From positions 310,001 through 374,000 of the forward strand of contig NZ_PYJQ01000009.1 in NCBI RefSeq assembly GCF_003024605.1: DNA of 64,000 nucleotides, in the 5' to 3' direction. This DNA is from Rhizobium sp. JAB6. GTDB lineage: Bacteria > Pseudomonadota > Alphaproteobacteria > Rhizobiales > Rhizobiaceae. Positions 7,778 to 16,624 of the stretch are shown here, in pieces. Position numbers and translations under genes: made by a program. The notes beneath the pieces are model-generated. The model was not told where the DNA came from and ran no database searches. It saw only the letters and a list, made by a program, of their open reading frames with translations. The first letter of the stretch is position 1; each line of letters begins with the position of its first letter.

Positions 7778-8352
7778 CGACACTCGAAACATCCCGGCTG
7801 ATCCTGCGGCCATGTCTGGAAGAGCACCGGGAGCTGTTTTATGAGCTAAGCTCCGATCCGGCCGTTCTTGAGTTCTTTCCATTCAGCCGCAGCCGTGAAG
7901 ATGCCGACACCATCTTCTCCATGATCCGAGACATCACGCCCGAACCCGGCTTCGAATTTCTGACCTTGGTCTTGAAGCATAGCGGCGAGGGAATCGGTTT
8001 CTCGGGCCTGTCGAGGCTTCAGCTCGATCCACAGTTGCCGAGAAATGCCGTGGAAATCGGCTGGCGGATATCAGCGCAGCATTGGGGCAAAGGCTACGCA
8101 ACCGAAGCCGGTGTCGCTCTCGTGCGTCACGCTTTCACCGTCCTGAACTTCGAGGAGATCCTGTCCATTGCCGTGCGTGACAACAGGCGCGCCCTGGCGA
8201 TGATGCGCAAGATCGGCATGCAACCTTATCCGGCCTGGGATTTCGATCACCCGCAAATTCCGGAGACGCATCCGCAGCTGAAGCGTCACGTTGTCTACCG
8301 CCTGAGCGCCGCCGAGTGGCGGGCGCAGCAGACAGAGCAAGCAGGAAATTGA
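7774..8352 (+). CDS. GNAT acetyltransferase, RimJ/RimL-like, copy 2
   Basis: This 192-residue protein is a clear paralog of its upstream neighbour. It shares TSRLILRP, LEFFPFSRSREDAD, EIGWRISAQHWGKGYATEA and the ending QLKRHVVYRLSAAEWR. The ATG at 7774 overlaps the preceding stop codon in ATGA; the in-frame ATG at 7759 lies inside the previous gene and is less likely. The acetyl-CoA binding signature is Q/RxxGxG/A-like (HWGKGYA). Tandem duplication with divergence suggests different substrates. The stop lies 3 bp from the degP stop on the other strand. Confidence 0.82.
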   Translation: MTTLETSRLILRPCLEEHRELFYELSSDPAVLEFFPFSRSREDADTIFSMIRDITPEPGFEFLTLVLKHSGEGIGFSGLSRLQLDPQLPRNAVEIGWRISAQHWGKGYATEAGVALVRHAFTVLNFEEILSIAVRDNRRALAMMRKIGMQPYPAWDFDHPQIPETHPQLKRHVVYRLSAAEWRAQQTEQAGN

Positions 8353-8355
8353 GCG

Positions 8356-10068
8356 CTATTCGAGCGCGACGGCGATGAAGCGCAAGTCGCCATTCGGAGA
8401 CGCAATCATCATCTGCGCATTGCGGCGGCCCTCACGCTTCAGCGAAGCCACCTTCTCCGACGCGGCACTCGGGGTCTGGACGAATTCCTGCGCGACCTCA
8501 ACGACGACATCGCCGGGCTTCAGCCCCTTTTCCGCTGCCGCCGAGCCAGGTGCGACTTCGGTGATCACGACGCCGTCGACGCTGTCGGCAATGCCGAAGC
8601 TCTTGCGGTTTTCGGCTGTCAGCGTCGAGAGCTTCATTCCGAGAATGCTGGAGGTTGCCTGGACTGGCGGCTGAGCCTGCGGCGATTGCTGCGGGTCGCC
8701 GCCCTGATCCTGCCCATCCATGTCCCCGTCGTCACCATCATCTCCCTGGTCGGGATTGATGACGCCGTCGCCATTGCCTTTGTCGTCGGGTGCGAGCTGC
8801 GGCTTCTTGTTCTTGTCGGCGCTTGCGGCTGCCGCCTGATCGCTGTCCTCCAGCCGGCCGAGCGTCACCTTGACGGTCTGCTGCTTGCCATCGCGATAGA
8901 TGACGACCTCGACTTCCTTGCCGACAGTGCTTTCGGCGACGACGCGCGGCAGGTCGCGCATCTCTTCCACATCCTTGCCGTCAAATTTCAGGATGACATC
9001 GCCCGCCTTGATCGAGCCGTTGTCGACAGGACCACCCTTGATAATGCCGGCCACGAGCGCGCCCTTGGCTTCGGATAGGCCGAGGCTGTTGGCGATATCG
9101 TCCGTGACCGGCTGAATGCGCACACCGAGCCAGCCGCGGCGCGTCTCGCCGAAATCGCGGAGCTGATTGACGACGCCTTCCGCCAGTTCGGACGGCACGG
9201 CAAAGCCGATGCCGATCGAACCGCCGCTGGGGGAGATGATGGCCGTATTGATGCCGATCACTTCGCCCTTCATATTGAAGAGCGGACCACCGGAATTGCC
9301 CTTGTTGATCGCCGCATCCGTCTGGATGAAATTGTCATAGGGGCCCGCATTGATATTGCGGCCGCGCGCCGAGACGATGCCGATGGTAACCGATCCGCCG
9401 AGGCCGAAGGGGTTGCCGATCGCCATCACCCAGTCACCGATCCGCATCTTGGAGGAATCGCCGAACTTGACGGATGTCAGCGGGTGCTTCGGCTCGACCT
9501 TGAGGACCGAAAGATCGGTCTTCGTATCCGTCCCGATCAGCTTGGCCTTCAGCTTCGTGCCATTCGGGAAGATCGCTTCGATATCGTCGGCGCCTTCGAT
9601 GACGTGGTTGTTGGTGACGATATAGCCGGAGGGGTCGATGACGAAGCCGGAGCCGAGCGAACTCACCTTGCGGTTGCTGTCGTCGTCTTTCTTGTTGTTG
9701 AAGAAGTCGTTGAATTCATCCTGGTAAGGCGAATTGTCCGGCATCTTCGGGGTGGCCGGTCCATTCCCTTCATCCTTGACCTTCTGGGATGTGGAAATAT
9801 TGACGACGGCGTCGAGCAGGCCGGAAGCGAGATCCGCAACCGATGCCGGTCCGGCATTCATCGCCGGATTTGCCGTAACCGTGGGAGCTGTTGCCGGCGG
9901 CGTTTGATTATTGGTCGCGGCCGGCGGCTGAGCACCTGCGGGCGCACCACTGTTCTGCGTCTGCGCATGAGCCTGTTCGGCGGCACCCACGGCGGGGCCG
10001 GCAATCATTGCAATGCTTGCAAGCAAGGCAAACGAACGGCTGAAAGGCAGGCGATTGGTCGAAGCCAT
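8356..10068 (-). CDS. degP: Periplasmic serine protease/chaperone of the DegP/HtrA (Do) family
   Basis: The 570-residue protein starts with a signal peptide cut near AHAQT, then a Pro/Ala/Gln-rich linker. The trypsin-like domain has the triad H155 (VTNNHVIEG), D185 (TDLSVLK) and S259 (GNSGGPLF). Two PDZ domains follow. It degrades or refolds misfolded envelope proteins. Between the PDZ domains lies an unusual Asp/Gly-rich linker (DQGDDGDDGDMDGQDQGGD). It is downstream of hflKC on the same strand but behind their terminator, so it probably has its own promoter. This hflK-hflC-degP order is conserved in Rhizobiales. DegQ or MucD would be equally acceptable names. Confidence 0.93.
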   Translation of the reverse strand: MASTNRLPFSRSFALLASIAMIAGPAVGAAEQAHAQTQNSGAPAGAQPPAATNNQTPPATAPTVTANPAMNAGPASVADLASGLLDAVVNISTSQKVKDEGNGPATPKMPDNSPYQDEFNDFFNNKKDDDSNRKVSSLGSGFVIDPSGYIVTNNHVIEGADDIEAIFPNGTKLKAKLIGTDTKTDLSVLKVEPKHPLTSVKFGDSSKMRIGDWVMAIGNPFGLGGSVTIGIVSARGRNINAGPYDNFIQTDAAINKGNSGGPLFNMKGEVIGINTAIISPSGGSIGIGFAVPSELAEGVVNQLRDFGETRRGWLGVRIQPVTDDIANSLGLSEAKGALVAGIIKGGPVDNGSIKAGDVILKFDGKDVEEMRDLPRVVAESTVGKEVEVVIYRDGKQQTVKVTLGRLEDSDQAAAASADKNKKPQLAPDDKGNGDGVINPDQGDDGDDGDMDGQDQGGDPQQSPQAQPPVQATSSILGMKLSTLTAENRKSFGIADSVDGVVITEVAPGSAAAEKGLKPGDVVVEVAQEFVQTPSAASEKVASLKREGRRNAQMMIASPNGDLRFIAVALE

Positions 10069-10210
10069 CAGGCATCCTCATAAAGAAAGGGAAAACTTGT
10101 ATAAGCATCAACATAAGGCGGAATGATGAAGCGTGAAATCACCTTTTTGCGAAATCCCCGGACCTCCGTCCCGCCAATGTAGAGATGGTAACGGTGATGC
10201 ATCCGTCATA

Positions 10211-10237
10211 AAGAAAAGGGCCGCCGGAAGGCAGCCC
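10211..10237 (-). terminator. Terminator of hflK-hflC
   Basis: On the minus strand GGGCTGCC-TTCC-GGCGGCCC (one G-U pair) is followed by TTTTCTTT. It lies 24 bp after the hflC stop. Confidence 0.85.
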
Positions 10238-10260
10238 CTTTCAATTCTCGGACCAACGTC

Positions 10261-11199
10261 TCAGTTCGCGGGCGCCGTCGGATTGGCGAGCGCCGGCGCC
10301 CCGGAATTGGGCGCGGAACCCGCAGGACTGTCAAAATACTTGAAGAAGTCCGACTGGTTCGGAGGCAGGACAAGCGTCTTGCCACCCGAGGCGAGCGCCT
10401 TGGTGTAGGCGGCCATCGAGCGATAGAACTCATAGAAGTTCGGATCACGCTTCGAGGCATCCGCGAAGATGGCGTTGCGTTCGGCTTCGCCTTCACCGCG
10501 CAGCACTTCCGAATCCTTCTGCGCGTCGGCAACGATCTCGACGACCTGACGGTCCGCGACTGCTCGGCGGCGCTGGCCTTCTTCGTTACCGCGTGCGCGG
10601 ATCAGCTCGGCTTCCGCCAGACGCTCGGCCTTCATGCGGTCGTAAGTGTTCTGCGACACTTCCTGAGACAGGTCCGTGCGGCGGATGCGGACGTCCTCGA
10701 TGTTGAGGCCGAGTGTTTCCGCATCGCGATGGAGATCGTTGCGCACTTCCGTCATCATCGCGGCACGCTCGTTGGAAAGCGCCGCCTCGAAGCCGCGCAG
10801 ACCGTAGACACGACGCAGAGCGGCGTCGAGGCGGGTCCTGAGACGTGATTCAGCCGCATCGCGATCGCCCGAGACGGTCTCGCGGAACTTGCGGGCATCC
10901 ATGATCTTGTAGACGACGAAGGCATCGACTTCGTAGAACTTGCCGCCGGACACCTGGACACGGATATTGTCCAGATCGAAGCGGAGTTCCTGCAACTGCA
11001 CATACTGGACGCGATCGGCATCCATGAAGGCGAAAGGCAGCTTGAAATAGAGGCCGGGTTCCGTCTTGACGTCGCGGATCTGGCCGAAGCGCAGGACGAT
11101 CGCCTGTTCACGCGCATTGACCACGAACACCGATGAATAGATAAGCAGCAGCACGACCGCGAGTGCGATAAGAATGGCTGGCAAACGGCTGGATGTCAT
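10261..11199 (-). CDS. hflC: HflC, SPFH-domain partner of FtsH protease
   Basis: The 312-residue protein has one N-terminal membrane segment (ILIALAVVLLLIYSSVFVVN) and a periplasmic SPFH/band-7 domain (REQAIVLRFGQIRDVKTEPGLYFKLPF). A long helical part rich in Glu/Ala/Arg follows (DRMKAERLAEAELIRARGNEE). With HflK it forms the cage around FtsH in the inner membrane and modulates degradation of membrane proteins. Its ATG overlaps the hflK stop by one base (TAATG), indicating coupled translation. The Ala/Pro-rich C-terminal tail is usual in rhizobia. Confidence 0.95.
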   Translation of the reverse strand: MTSSRLPAILIALAVVLLLIYSSVFVVNAREQAIVLRFGQIRDVKTEPGLYFKLPFAFMDADRVQYVQLQELRFDLDNIRVQVSGGKFYEVDAFVVYKIMDARKFRETVSGDRDAAESRLRTRLDAALRRVYGLRGFEAALSNERAAMMTEVRNDLHRDAETLGLNIEDVRIRRTDLSQEVSQNTYDRMKAERLAEAELIRARGNEEGQRRRAVADRQVVEIVADAQKDSEVLRGEGEAERNAIFADASKRDPNFYEFYRSMAAYTKALASGGKTLVLPPNQSDFFKYFDSPAGSAPNSGAPALANPTAPAN

Positions 11200-12323
11200 T
11201 ATTTGGCCTCCGGCTGAGTTGCAGCGGCAGGCTTGCCCGCCTGGGTCGTGGACTGCTTGCCGATTTCATTCAGCGGCAGATAAGGCACGACGCCCTGCTT
11301 GTCGTCGATGATGATGCTGTTGGAATTGCCGATGACGGACTCCATGGTTTCCAGGAACAGGCGCTTGCGTGTGACCTCGGGCGCCTTGACGTATTCGTCG
11401 TAGATCGAGATGAAGCGCTGCGCCTCACCCTGAGCTTCCTTCACGATACGGTCCTTGTAGGCAGCCGCTTCTTCGCGGATCTGAGCCGCGCGACCGCGGG
11501 CCTGACCGAGCTTCTGGTTGGCGTATTGATTGGCCTCTTCCACCTGCTGGTCTTCGTTCTGCTCCGCACGTTGCACTTCCTCGAACGCATCGGCCACTTC
11601 GCGCGGCGGCGAGACATCCTCGATCGGAACGGCGTTGAGGGATATACCGGAGCCGTAGCGATCCATCGTATCCTGGATGATGCTTCTGACTTCGGTCGCG
11701 ATTTCCTGGCGTTTGTCGCGATAGATGTCCTGAGCCGGGCGGCGACCGACGACCTCGCGCATGGCGCTCTCCGCAACCTGCTGCAAAGTCTCGTCGGGGG
11801 TCTCGAGATTGAACAGATAGGATTGCGGATTGGTGACGGTATAGAGGATCGAGAACTGCACGTTGACGATGTTCTGATCGCCCGTCAGCATCAGGCCGGC
11901 CGTGGAACCGGCCGTGGAGCGGCCGCCGATATTGCGCTGCTGCTCGGTGACCTTCACGAATTCGATGCGGTCCATCGGCCAGATATGGAAATGCAGGCCG
12001 GGCATCGAGACTTCCTCGCGCGGCTTGCCGAAGCGCAGCTCAACGCCGCGCTCGTCCGGCTGGACGGTATAGATGCACTGGATCAGCCAGAAAACGGCGA
12101 TCACTGCGATGATGATGAGCACGACGCCTGCGTTGAAGCCACCTGGCACGAAACCTTTCAATCGGTCCTGGCCGCGGCGAATGATATCCTCGAGGTCCGG
12201 AGGCCCTCCGTTGCCGCTGCCCCGCGGCCGGTTCGGTCCCTGTCCCCAAGGGCCCTGATTATTTCCGCCGCCACCGCCGCCCCATGGGCCACCGCCGCCG
12301 CCATTCTGATTGCTCCAAGGCAT
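11199..12323 (-). CDS. hflK: HflK, SPFH-domain partner of FtsH protease
   Basis: At 374 aa from ATG 12323 (AGAGG Shine-Dalgarno), the protein begins MPWSNQNGGGGGPWGG, the Gly-rich N-terminus typical of HflK. A single membrane helix (AGVVLIIIAVIAVFWLIQCIY) and the SPFH domain (VQPDERGVELRFGKPREEV) follow. It pairs with HflC in the FtsH-HflKC complex. It sits between folA and hflC on the same strand, in the usual rhizobial order. The longer open frame starting at 12368 lacks a ribosome-binding site. Confidence 0.95.
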   Translation of the reverse strand: MPWSNQNGGGGGPWGGGGGGNNQGPWGQGPNRPRGSGNGGPPDLEDIIRRGQDRLKGFVPGGFNAGVVLIIIAVIAVFWLIQCIYTVQPDERGVELRFGKPREEVSMPGLHFHIWPMDRIEFVKVTEQQRNIGGRSTAGSTAGLMLTGDQNIVNVQFSILYTVTNPQSYLFNLETPDETLQQVAESAMREVVGRRPAQDIYRDKRQEIATEVRSIIQDTMDRYGSGISLNAVPIEDVSPPREVADAFEEVQRAEQNEDQQVEEANQYANQKLGQARGRAAQIREEAAAYKDRIVKEAQGEAQRFISIYDEYVKAPEVTRKRLFLETMESVIGNSNSIIIDDKQGVVPYLPLNEIGKQSTTQAGKPAAATQPEAK

Positions 12324-12486
12324 CAAAACCTCTTTGTTTGTTGGCTCCCGATATCGCGCCAAGCCCACGAAATCCGCGGGTGCCAGCGATTGTTTCCCGT
12401 TATAGGTATCGAAGCACCTGCTTTCAACGCGACTTCAGGAAGTTCGTCGGATTCGTTGGAAAATATTTGCTTTTCGGCAGCAGCTT

Positions 12487-13005
12487 TCATGCCTTTCGTC
12501 TGACATAGCGAACGAAACGCGTCGGATAGGTGTCCTTTTCTCCCGCCGGAATGACAAGCTCGCTATCTGCCTGCCAAATGCCGGGATCGATGTCCGGAAA
12601 GGAAGTGTCGCCCTCTACATCTGCCCCGACATGGGTCACCAGCAACCGGTCCGCCAGACCGATCGCCTGCCGATAGATTTCGCCGCCACCGATAATACAG
12701 ATTTCGTCGACATTGCTCTCGCTGGCCAGATGGGATGCAACCACGATCGCTTCGTCGAGCGAATGGGCCACTGTTATCCTCTCGCCGGTAAAATCGGTAT
12801 CGCGGGTAATGATGATATTTGGCCGACCGGGCAAAGGCTTGCCGATCGACTGGAACGTCTTGCGCCCCATGATGACCGGCTTTCCGAGCGTCATCTCCTT
12901 GAAACGCTTGAGATCGGATGACAGCCGCCAGGGCATATCGCCTTCGCGTCCGATGATGCCGTTGCGCGATACGGCAACGACGATGGTCTTGATCGGCTGG
13001 GTCAT
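12487..13005 (-). CDS. folA: Dihydrofolate reductase
   Basis: The enzyme reduces dihydrofolate to tetrahydrofolate with NADPH, regenerating the cofactor oxidised by thymidylate synthase. The 172-residue protein shows the canonical VVAVSRNGIIGREGDMPWRLSSDLKRFKEMTLGKPVIMGRKTFQSIGKPLPGR and CIIGGGEIYRQAI motifs in order (quoted in parts: active-site Trp/Asp-type loop, NADPH site, GGxxxY). GAGGGAGG lies just upstream of the ATG. Its usual partner thyA is about 2.5 kb upstream on the same strand, separated here by three other genes. Confidence 0.95.
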   Translation of the reverse strand: MTQPIKTIVVAVSRNGIIGREGDMPWRLSSDLKRFKEMTLGKPVIMGRKTFQSIGKPLPGRPNIIITRDTDFTGERITVAHSLDEAIVVASHLASESNVDEICIIGGGEIYRQAIGLADRLLVTHVGADVEGDTSFPDIDPGIWQADSELVIPAGEKDTYPTRFVRYVRRKA

Positions 13006-13110
13006 GCGCCTCCCTCACTCTGCCTTCCCGACGCCAATGCGAGTCGGCCTGGCGACTTTACATCATGATGACCGCAACGGCAGATGGAAGTCGCCTGTCG
13101 CAACCTCGCA

Positions 13111-13947
13111 TCAGCAGCCGCTATTCAATTTATCAAGCTGACCGGCCAAAAGGCCTCCCTCTTCCCGATCCCTGGCTATCTTCCGATAGAACCCGGCCAT
13201 GCCTTTGAAGATCAAGGCGGCTGGATCATCCTCGCCGAGGAACTCGGAAATCTCCTCCATCTCCGCAACCCAGCGATAGGCTTTCGGATACATGTCGGGA
13301 ATGCCGTGGACGAATTTCGAGTCGAGATCCGGCAGGCTTTCCTGAAGTTCGCGCTTCAGGGCGGCATCGGCACCCGAACGGATCGCCGCAAGCAGCATGG
13401 CCGTGCCGAGGCCCATCACACCCTTGTTGATGCCGGCATAGCACATCTTCAATGCCGAGGCCGCACCGATCGCCCCATCGATGCGGCGGATCTGAAGCCC
13501 ATGATCCGCAAGCACGCCGCTCTCGCTAGCGGTATCGCCGCTCACGTAAAGTTTCGGCCCCTTCAGGCCGGGCTTTGGCGGCCCGCCGATGATAGAACCG
13601 TCGAGAACCACGCCGCAATCGCCGCCGAAAATCGCCGCAACCTCTGTCATGGTTTTCGGTGAAATCGCATTACAGTCCATGAACGTCGTTTTCGCGCCCG
13701 TCCGACGCAGTTCAGCGGCCATCTGCTTTGCAACGGCAACAGCCTCCGCCGGTGGAACGATGGAAAGAATGAGAGGTGAGGCCGCGACAGCGCCCAATCC
13801 GGCGGGTTCCATGCCTGCCGTTTTCGCCCGCTCGATGGTCGAAGCCGATCGTCCTTCGAGATAGGTGAGCACCCTCGCCCCATTTTCGACCAAACGCCGG
13901 CCAATCGCGCTCCCCATTGCGCCGGCCCCGATGACTGCGATCTGCAC
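13111..13947 (-). CDS. NAD(P)-dependent beta-hydroxyacid dehydrogenase-like protein (DUF1932 C-terminal domain)
   Basis: From GTG 13947, preceded by a strong GAGGAGGAG Shine-Dalgarno, the protein has 278 residues. It begins MQIAVIGAGAMGSAIGRRL, a Rossmann fold with GxGxxG as in 6-phosphogluconate and 3-hydroxyisobutyrate dehydrogenases. GGPPKPGLKGPKLYVSG is the substrate-side loop. The helical C-terminal domain resembles DUF1932. It probably oxidises a small hydroxyacid with NAD(P), but the substrate is unknown. It is transcribed away from the XRE regulator's 5' end on the same strand, 102 bp downstream of it. Confidence 0.78.
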   Translation of the reverse strand: MQIAVIGAGAMGSAIGRRLVENGARVLTYLEGRSASTIERAKTAGMEPAGLGAVAASPLILSIVPPAEAVAVAKQMAAELRRTGAKTTFMDCNAISPKTMTEVAAIFGGDCGVVLDGSIIGGPPKPGLKGPKLYVSGDTASESGVLADHGLQIRRIDGAIGAASALKMCYAGINKGVMGLGTAMLLAAIRSGADAALKRELQESLPDLDSKFVHGIPDMYPKAYRWVAEMEEISEFLGEDDPAALIFKGMAGFYRKIARDREEGGLLAGQLDKLNSGC

Positions 13948-14049
13948 GGCCAATCTCCTCCTCGGCTTGAGAAAGACGGCAGCATATCGCCTGTCGCGCA
14001 GGCGGGCGAGCACATTGCCATGCGGTCACGCTAAGTTTAGCGCTGCCTC

Positions 14050-14616
14050 TCAAGTGCTGCGAAGCACGAGGACGGCATAGGTGCAGGGCTCGCCGCTTTC
14101 ATTCTTGAACACGCAATCCGTGGGCCGGCCGAGTTCGAGGCAATCGCCTGCCGACATCAAGTGCCGGGTATCTCCCTCGAGAAAAGTCAGCTGCCCCTCC
14201 AGCACCCAGATGAGCTGCCGCATGAAGGCATAAGCCGATGCGGGCATCGGAACTTCAGCCCCAGCAGGCAATTCGACGCGAACGAGATCGAGCGGCAGAT
14301 TGGACTTTGGGGAAACATGCCGGCGCTCGTAGCCCGTCTGCGGATCGATCCAGACCGGTTGCTCCTCCTTTTTGAGAAACCGGCCTTGCTGCATCTCCGC
14401 ACGCGCCATCAAGGCCGACATGCTCAAACTGAAAGCACCGGAAAGCTTACCAAGCAGCGTTGCTGTCGGGCTGCTTTCGCCGCGCTCGATCTTGTGAATC
14501 ATGGCACGGGACACGGCCGAGCGTTCGGCCAACTCCGTCAGCGACCAGCCGCGGCTTTCCCGTTCGATGCGAATGCGGGCGCCGATGCGCCTGTCGATAT
14601 CATCAAAGTGCGACAT
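14050..14616 (-). CDS. XRE-family regulator with cupin effector domain
   Basis: The 188-residue protein has an N-terminal helix-turn-helix (RIRIERESRGWSLTELAERS...VSRAMIHKIERGESSPT) and a C-terminal cupin barrel (about residues 110-185) that probably binds a small ligand. The ATG at 14616 lies six bases after a well-formed -10 box, so the mRNA is likely leaderless. It is divergent from an N-acyltransferase gene. A 13-bp repeat overlaps its own promoter and recurs before that gene, which suggests autoregulation and control of the neighbour. HTH-cupin regulators beside such acetyltransferases are common in proteobacteria. The ligand is unknown. Confidence 0.85.
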   Translation of the reverse strand: MSHFDDIDRRIGARIRIERESRGWSLTELAERSAVSRAMIHKIERGESSPTATLLGKLSGAFSLSMSALMARAEMQQGRFLKKEEQPVWIDPQTGYERRHVSPKSNLPLDLVRVELPAGAEVPMPASAYAFMRQLIWVLEGQLTFLEGDTRHLMSAGDCLELGRPTDCVFKNESGEPCTYAVLVLRST

Positions 14617-14622
14617 GAATTT

Positions 14623-14651
14623 ACTATAGTGGACTTCGGCGGAGCTGGCAA
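14623..14651 (-). promoter_or_regulatory. Leaderless promoter of the XRE/cupin regulator
   Basis: On the minus strand TTGCCA (14651-14646), a 17-base spacer and TATAGT (14628-14623) precede the ATG at 14616 by six bases. Confidence 0.65.
14625..14637. promoter_or_regulatory. Operator-like repeat, copy 1 (TATAGTGGACTTC)
   Basis: This 13-mer overlaps the -10 box of the regulator promoter. It matches the copy at 14801-14813 in 12 of 13 bases and in the same orientation. It is a plausible autoregulatory binding site. Confidence 0.5.
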
Positions 14652-14800
14652 TCAGCGCCCTGCACATCTGAAAGGTCACTATCACATAGTCCTGACAGCA
14701 TAGGAAACGTTAAATTTCCTTAAAAATCCCGGATATTCATCGCGACGCCAGAAACGAAAAGTGCACGCATCGCTTTTAATCTGCCGGATGCGTATACTAA

Positions 14801-14813
14801 TATAGTGGATTTC
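14801..14813. promoter_or_regulatory. Operator-like repeat, copy 2 (TATAGTGGATTTC)
   Basis: This second copy is 77 bp before the acetyltransferase start, with TATACT and TATAGT -10-like sequences beside it. Binding of the divergent XRE regulator here is inferred from the repeat alone. Confidence 0.5.
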
Positions 14814-14889
14814 TATGGAAAACGGTGTATGACGAAATAGAGTAACAACAGCTGTATCCAATTTCGTGGATGTCCTACGGAGCCAATCA

Positions 14890-15417
14890 ATGCAAATTCG
14901 CGATGCGAGAGACGAGGATCTCGCGGGAATAACCGCGATCTACAATGACGCCGTCGCCAACACCGCCGCAATCTGGAACGAGACCCAGGTCGATATCGCC
15001 AATCGCAGGCAATGGCTGCTGGATCGGCACAAGCTCGGCTACCCCGTGCTGGTCGCAACCGATGAGCAAGGCGAAGTCGTCGGCTATGCCTCCTTCGGCG
15101 ACTGGCGTGCCTTCGACGGCTATCGGCATACGGTCGAGCATTCGGTCTATGTGCGAAACGATCAATATCGTGGCGGTATCGGCAAGGCACTGATGATGGA
15201 GCTCATCGAGCGTGCCCGGGCGATCGGCAAACATGTGATGGTAGCAGGCATCGAGGCAGGCAATGTCGCCTCCATCCGCCTGCACGAAAAACTCGGTTTC
15301 CGGCAGGTCGGCCTTCTCCCGCAGGTCGGCACGAAGTTCGGGCGATGGCTTGATCTCGCCTTCCTGCAGCTCCTGCTGGATGAGCGCGTCGACCCCGACG
15401 GCAAGCCTTCGGCCTAG
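14890..15417 (+). CDS. GNAT N-acyltransferase of the phosphinothricin/methionine-sulfoximine (MnaT/Pat) type
   Basis: The 175-residue protein begins MQIRDARDEDLAGITAIYND and has the family motifs VGYASFGDWRAFDGYRHTVEHSVYV and the acetyl-CoA loop YRGGIGKALM. NVASIRLHEKLGF and GRWLDLAFLQ follow. This family N-acetylates L-amino-acid analogues such as phosphinothricin or methionine sulfone/sulfoximine. Start 14890 has GGAG seven bases upstream; an in-frame ATG at 14866 is less likely. The divergent HTH-cupin regulator probably controls it. Confidence 0.85.
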   Translation: MQIRDARDEDLAGITAIYNDAVANTAAIWNETQVDIANRRQWLLDRHKLGYPVLVATDEQGEVVGYASFGDWRAFDGYRHTVEHSVYVRNDQYRGGIGKALMMELIERARAIGKHVMVAGIEAGNVASIRLHEKLGFRQVGLLPQVGTKFGRWLDLAFLQLLLDERVDPDGKPSA

Positions 15418-15485
15418 GAAACGAACGCGATGCCGACAAGGGCGGCAACGCTCATTCTCGCCGGCATTACCGGACGAGCCGCAGC

Positions 15486-16406
15486 TTAAACGGCAACTTC
15501 GGCCGCAATCGCAGCGTGCGGCTCATAGCCCACAACCTCGAAATCCTCGATGCGATAATCATCGATGCTGTCAGGGCGCCGTAGCAGACGCAAGGTCGGA
15601 AACGGCTTCGGCTCGCGGCTGAGCTGCTGGCGGATGGCATCCAGATGATTGAGATAGAGGTGGACGTCGCCGCCCGACCAGACGAGCTCGCCCATATCCA
15701 TATCGACCTGCTGCGCGACCATGGCAAGCAAAGCCGCCTGCTGGCAGATGTTGAAGGGGTTGCCGAGGAACAGGTCGCAGGAGCGCTGGAAAACCATCAG
15801 GCTGAGGCGCGGGCGCCTTCCCCCTTCGGCCGAGATGTTCGATACATGGAACTGATAGACCATATGGCAGGGATGCAGCGCCATATCGGCGAGCTCGCCG
15901 ACATTCCAGGCGTGGAAGATCATGCGGCGGCTGCTGGGATTGGTCTTGAGATCGCTTATGACCGCGGCGACCTGGTCTTGCACGCGGCCTTCGGCATCGC
16001 GCCACTGCCGCCACTGCTTACCGTAAACCGGGCCAAGATCGCCCCATTGCAGAGCAAAGACCTCATCCTCCAGAATGCGCTTTTCAAAAGCGACTTGATC
16101 GATCTCTTCGCCTGTCGCCTTGCGATATTTGGCGAGCGGCCAGTCGGTCCAGATCCGCACATTTTCCTTCAGCAGATTGCGGATATTGGTGTCGCCGGTC
16201 AGGAACCAGAGCATCTCCTTGATGGCGAGCTTCCAATAGACACGCTTCGTCGTGAAGATCGGAACCTGCCCCTTCGAGAGATCGAAGCGCATCATCGCGC
16301 CGAGACCGCTCAAGGTGCCGACGCCGGTGCGATCGATGCGGCGATCGCCGTGCTCGAGCAGATGCGCCATCAGATCGAGATATTGATACTCCGGGTGACG
16401 AGCCAT
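15486..16406 (-). CDS. thyA: Thymidylate synthase
   Basis: The enzyme methylates dUMP to dTMP using methylene-tetrahydrofolate, producing dihydrofolate for FolA. The 306-residue protein from ATG 16406 has the nucleophile C180 in MALHPCHMVYQFHV, the upstream RRMIFHAWN phosphate-binding arginines, and SGGDVHLYLNHLD. At 306 aa it carries the ~50-residue insert of the longer TS type (near 85-145). The longer open frame upstream encodes no conserved residues. Confidence 0.95.
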   Translation of the reverse strand: MARHPEYQYLDLMAHLLEHGDRRIDRTGVGTLSGLGAMMRFDLSKGQVPIFTTKRVYWKLAIKEMLWFLTGDTNIRNLLKENVRIWTDWPLAKYRKATGEEIDQVAFEKRILEDEVFALQWGDLGPVYGKQWRQWRDAEGRVQDQVAAVISDLKTNPSSRRMIFHAWNVGELADMALHPCHMVYQFHVSNISAEGGRRPRLSLMVFQRSCDLFLGNPFNICQQAALLAMVAQQVDMDMGELVWSGGDVHLYLNHLDAIRQQLSREPKPFPTLRLLRRPDSIDDYRIEDFEVVGYEPHAAIAAEVAV

Positions 16407-16624
16407 CTTCCGCTCCGAAATTGCTTGAATTGTTCGGCCATGAGGCAGCCTAACAGCAGCCTGCCGATTCCCTTTTCGCAATTTTAATGACAAGCCGGTG
16501 CGAAACCAACCACGGGCAAGCGCAATTCAGGGAAATCTCGTGGCTTCGCGGACAAACCGATGTTTCCACGAAGCATTTATGACAATTGCCCTTCCCTTCA
16601 CCTGCGGAAAACACTATATCACCC
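16407..16624. other. Promoter region between thyA and ssrA
   Basis: This is the divergent upstream region. CTATAT near 16613-16619 is a plausible -10 for the tmRNA gene; a matching -35 at 17 bp is not clear. No open frame here looks coding. Confidence 0.4.
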
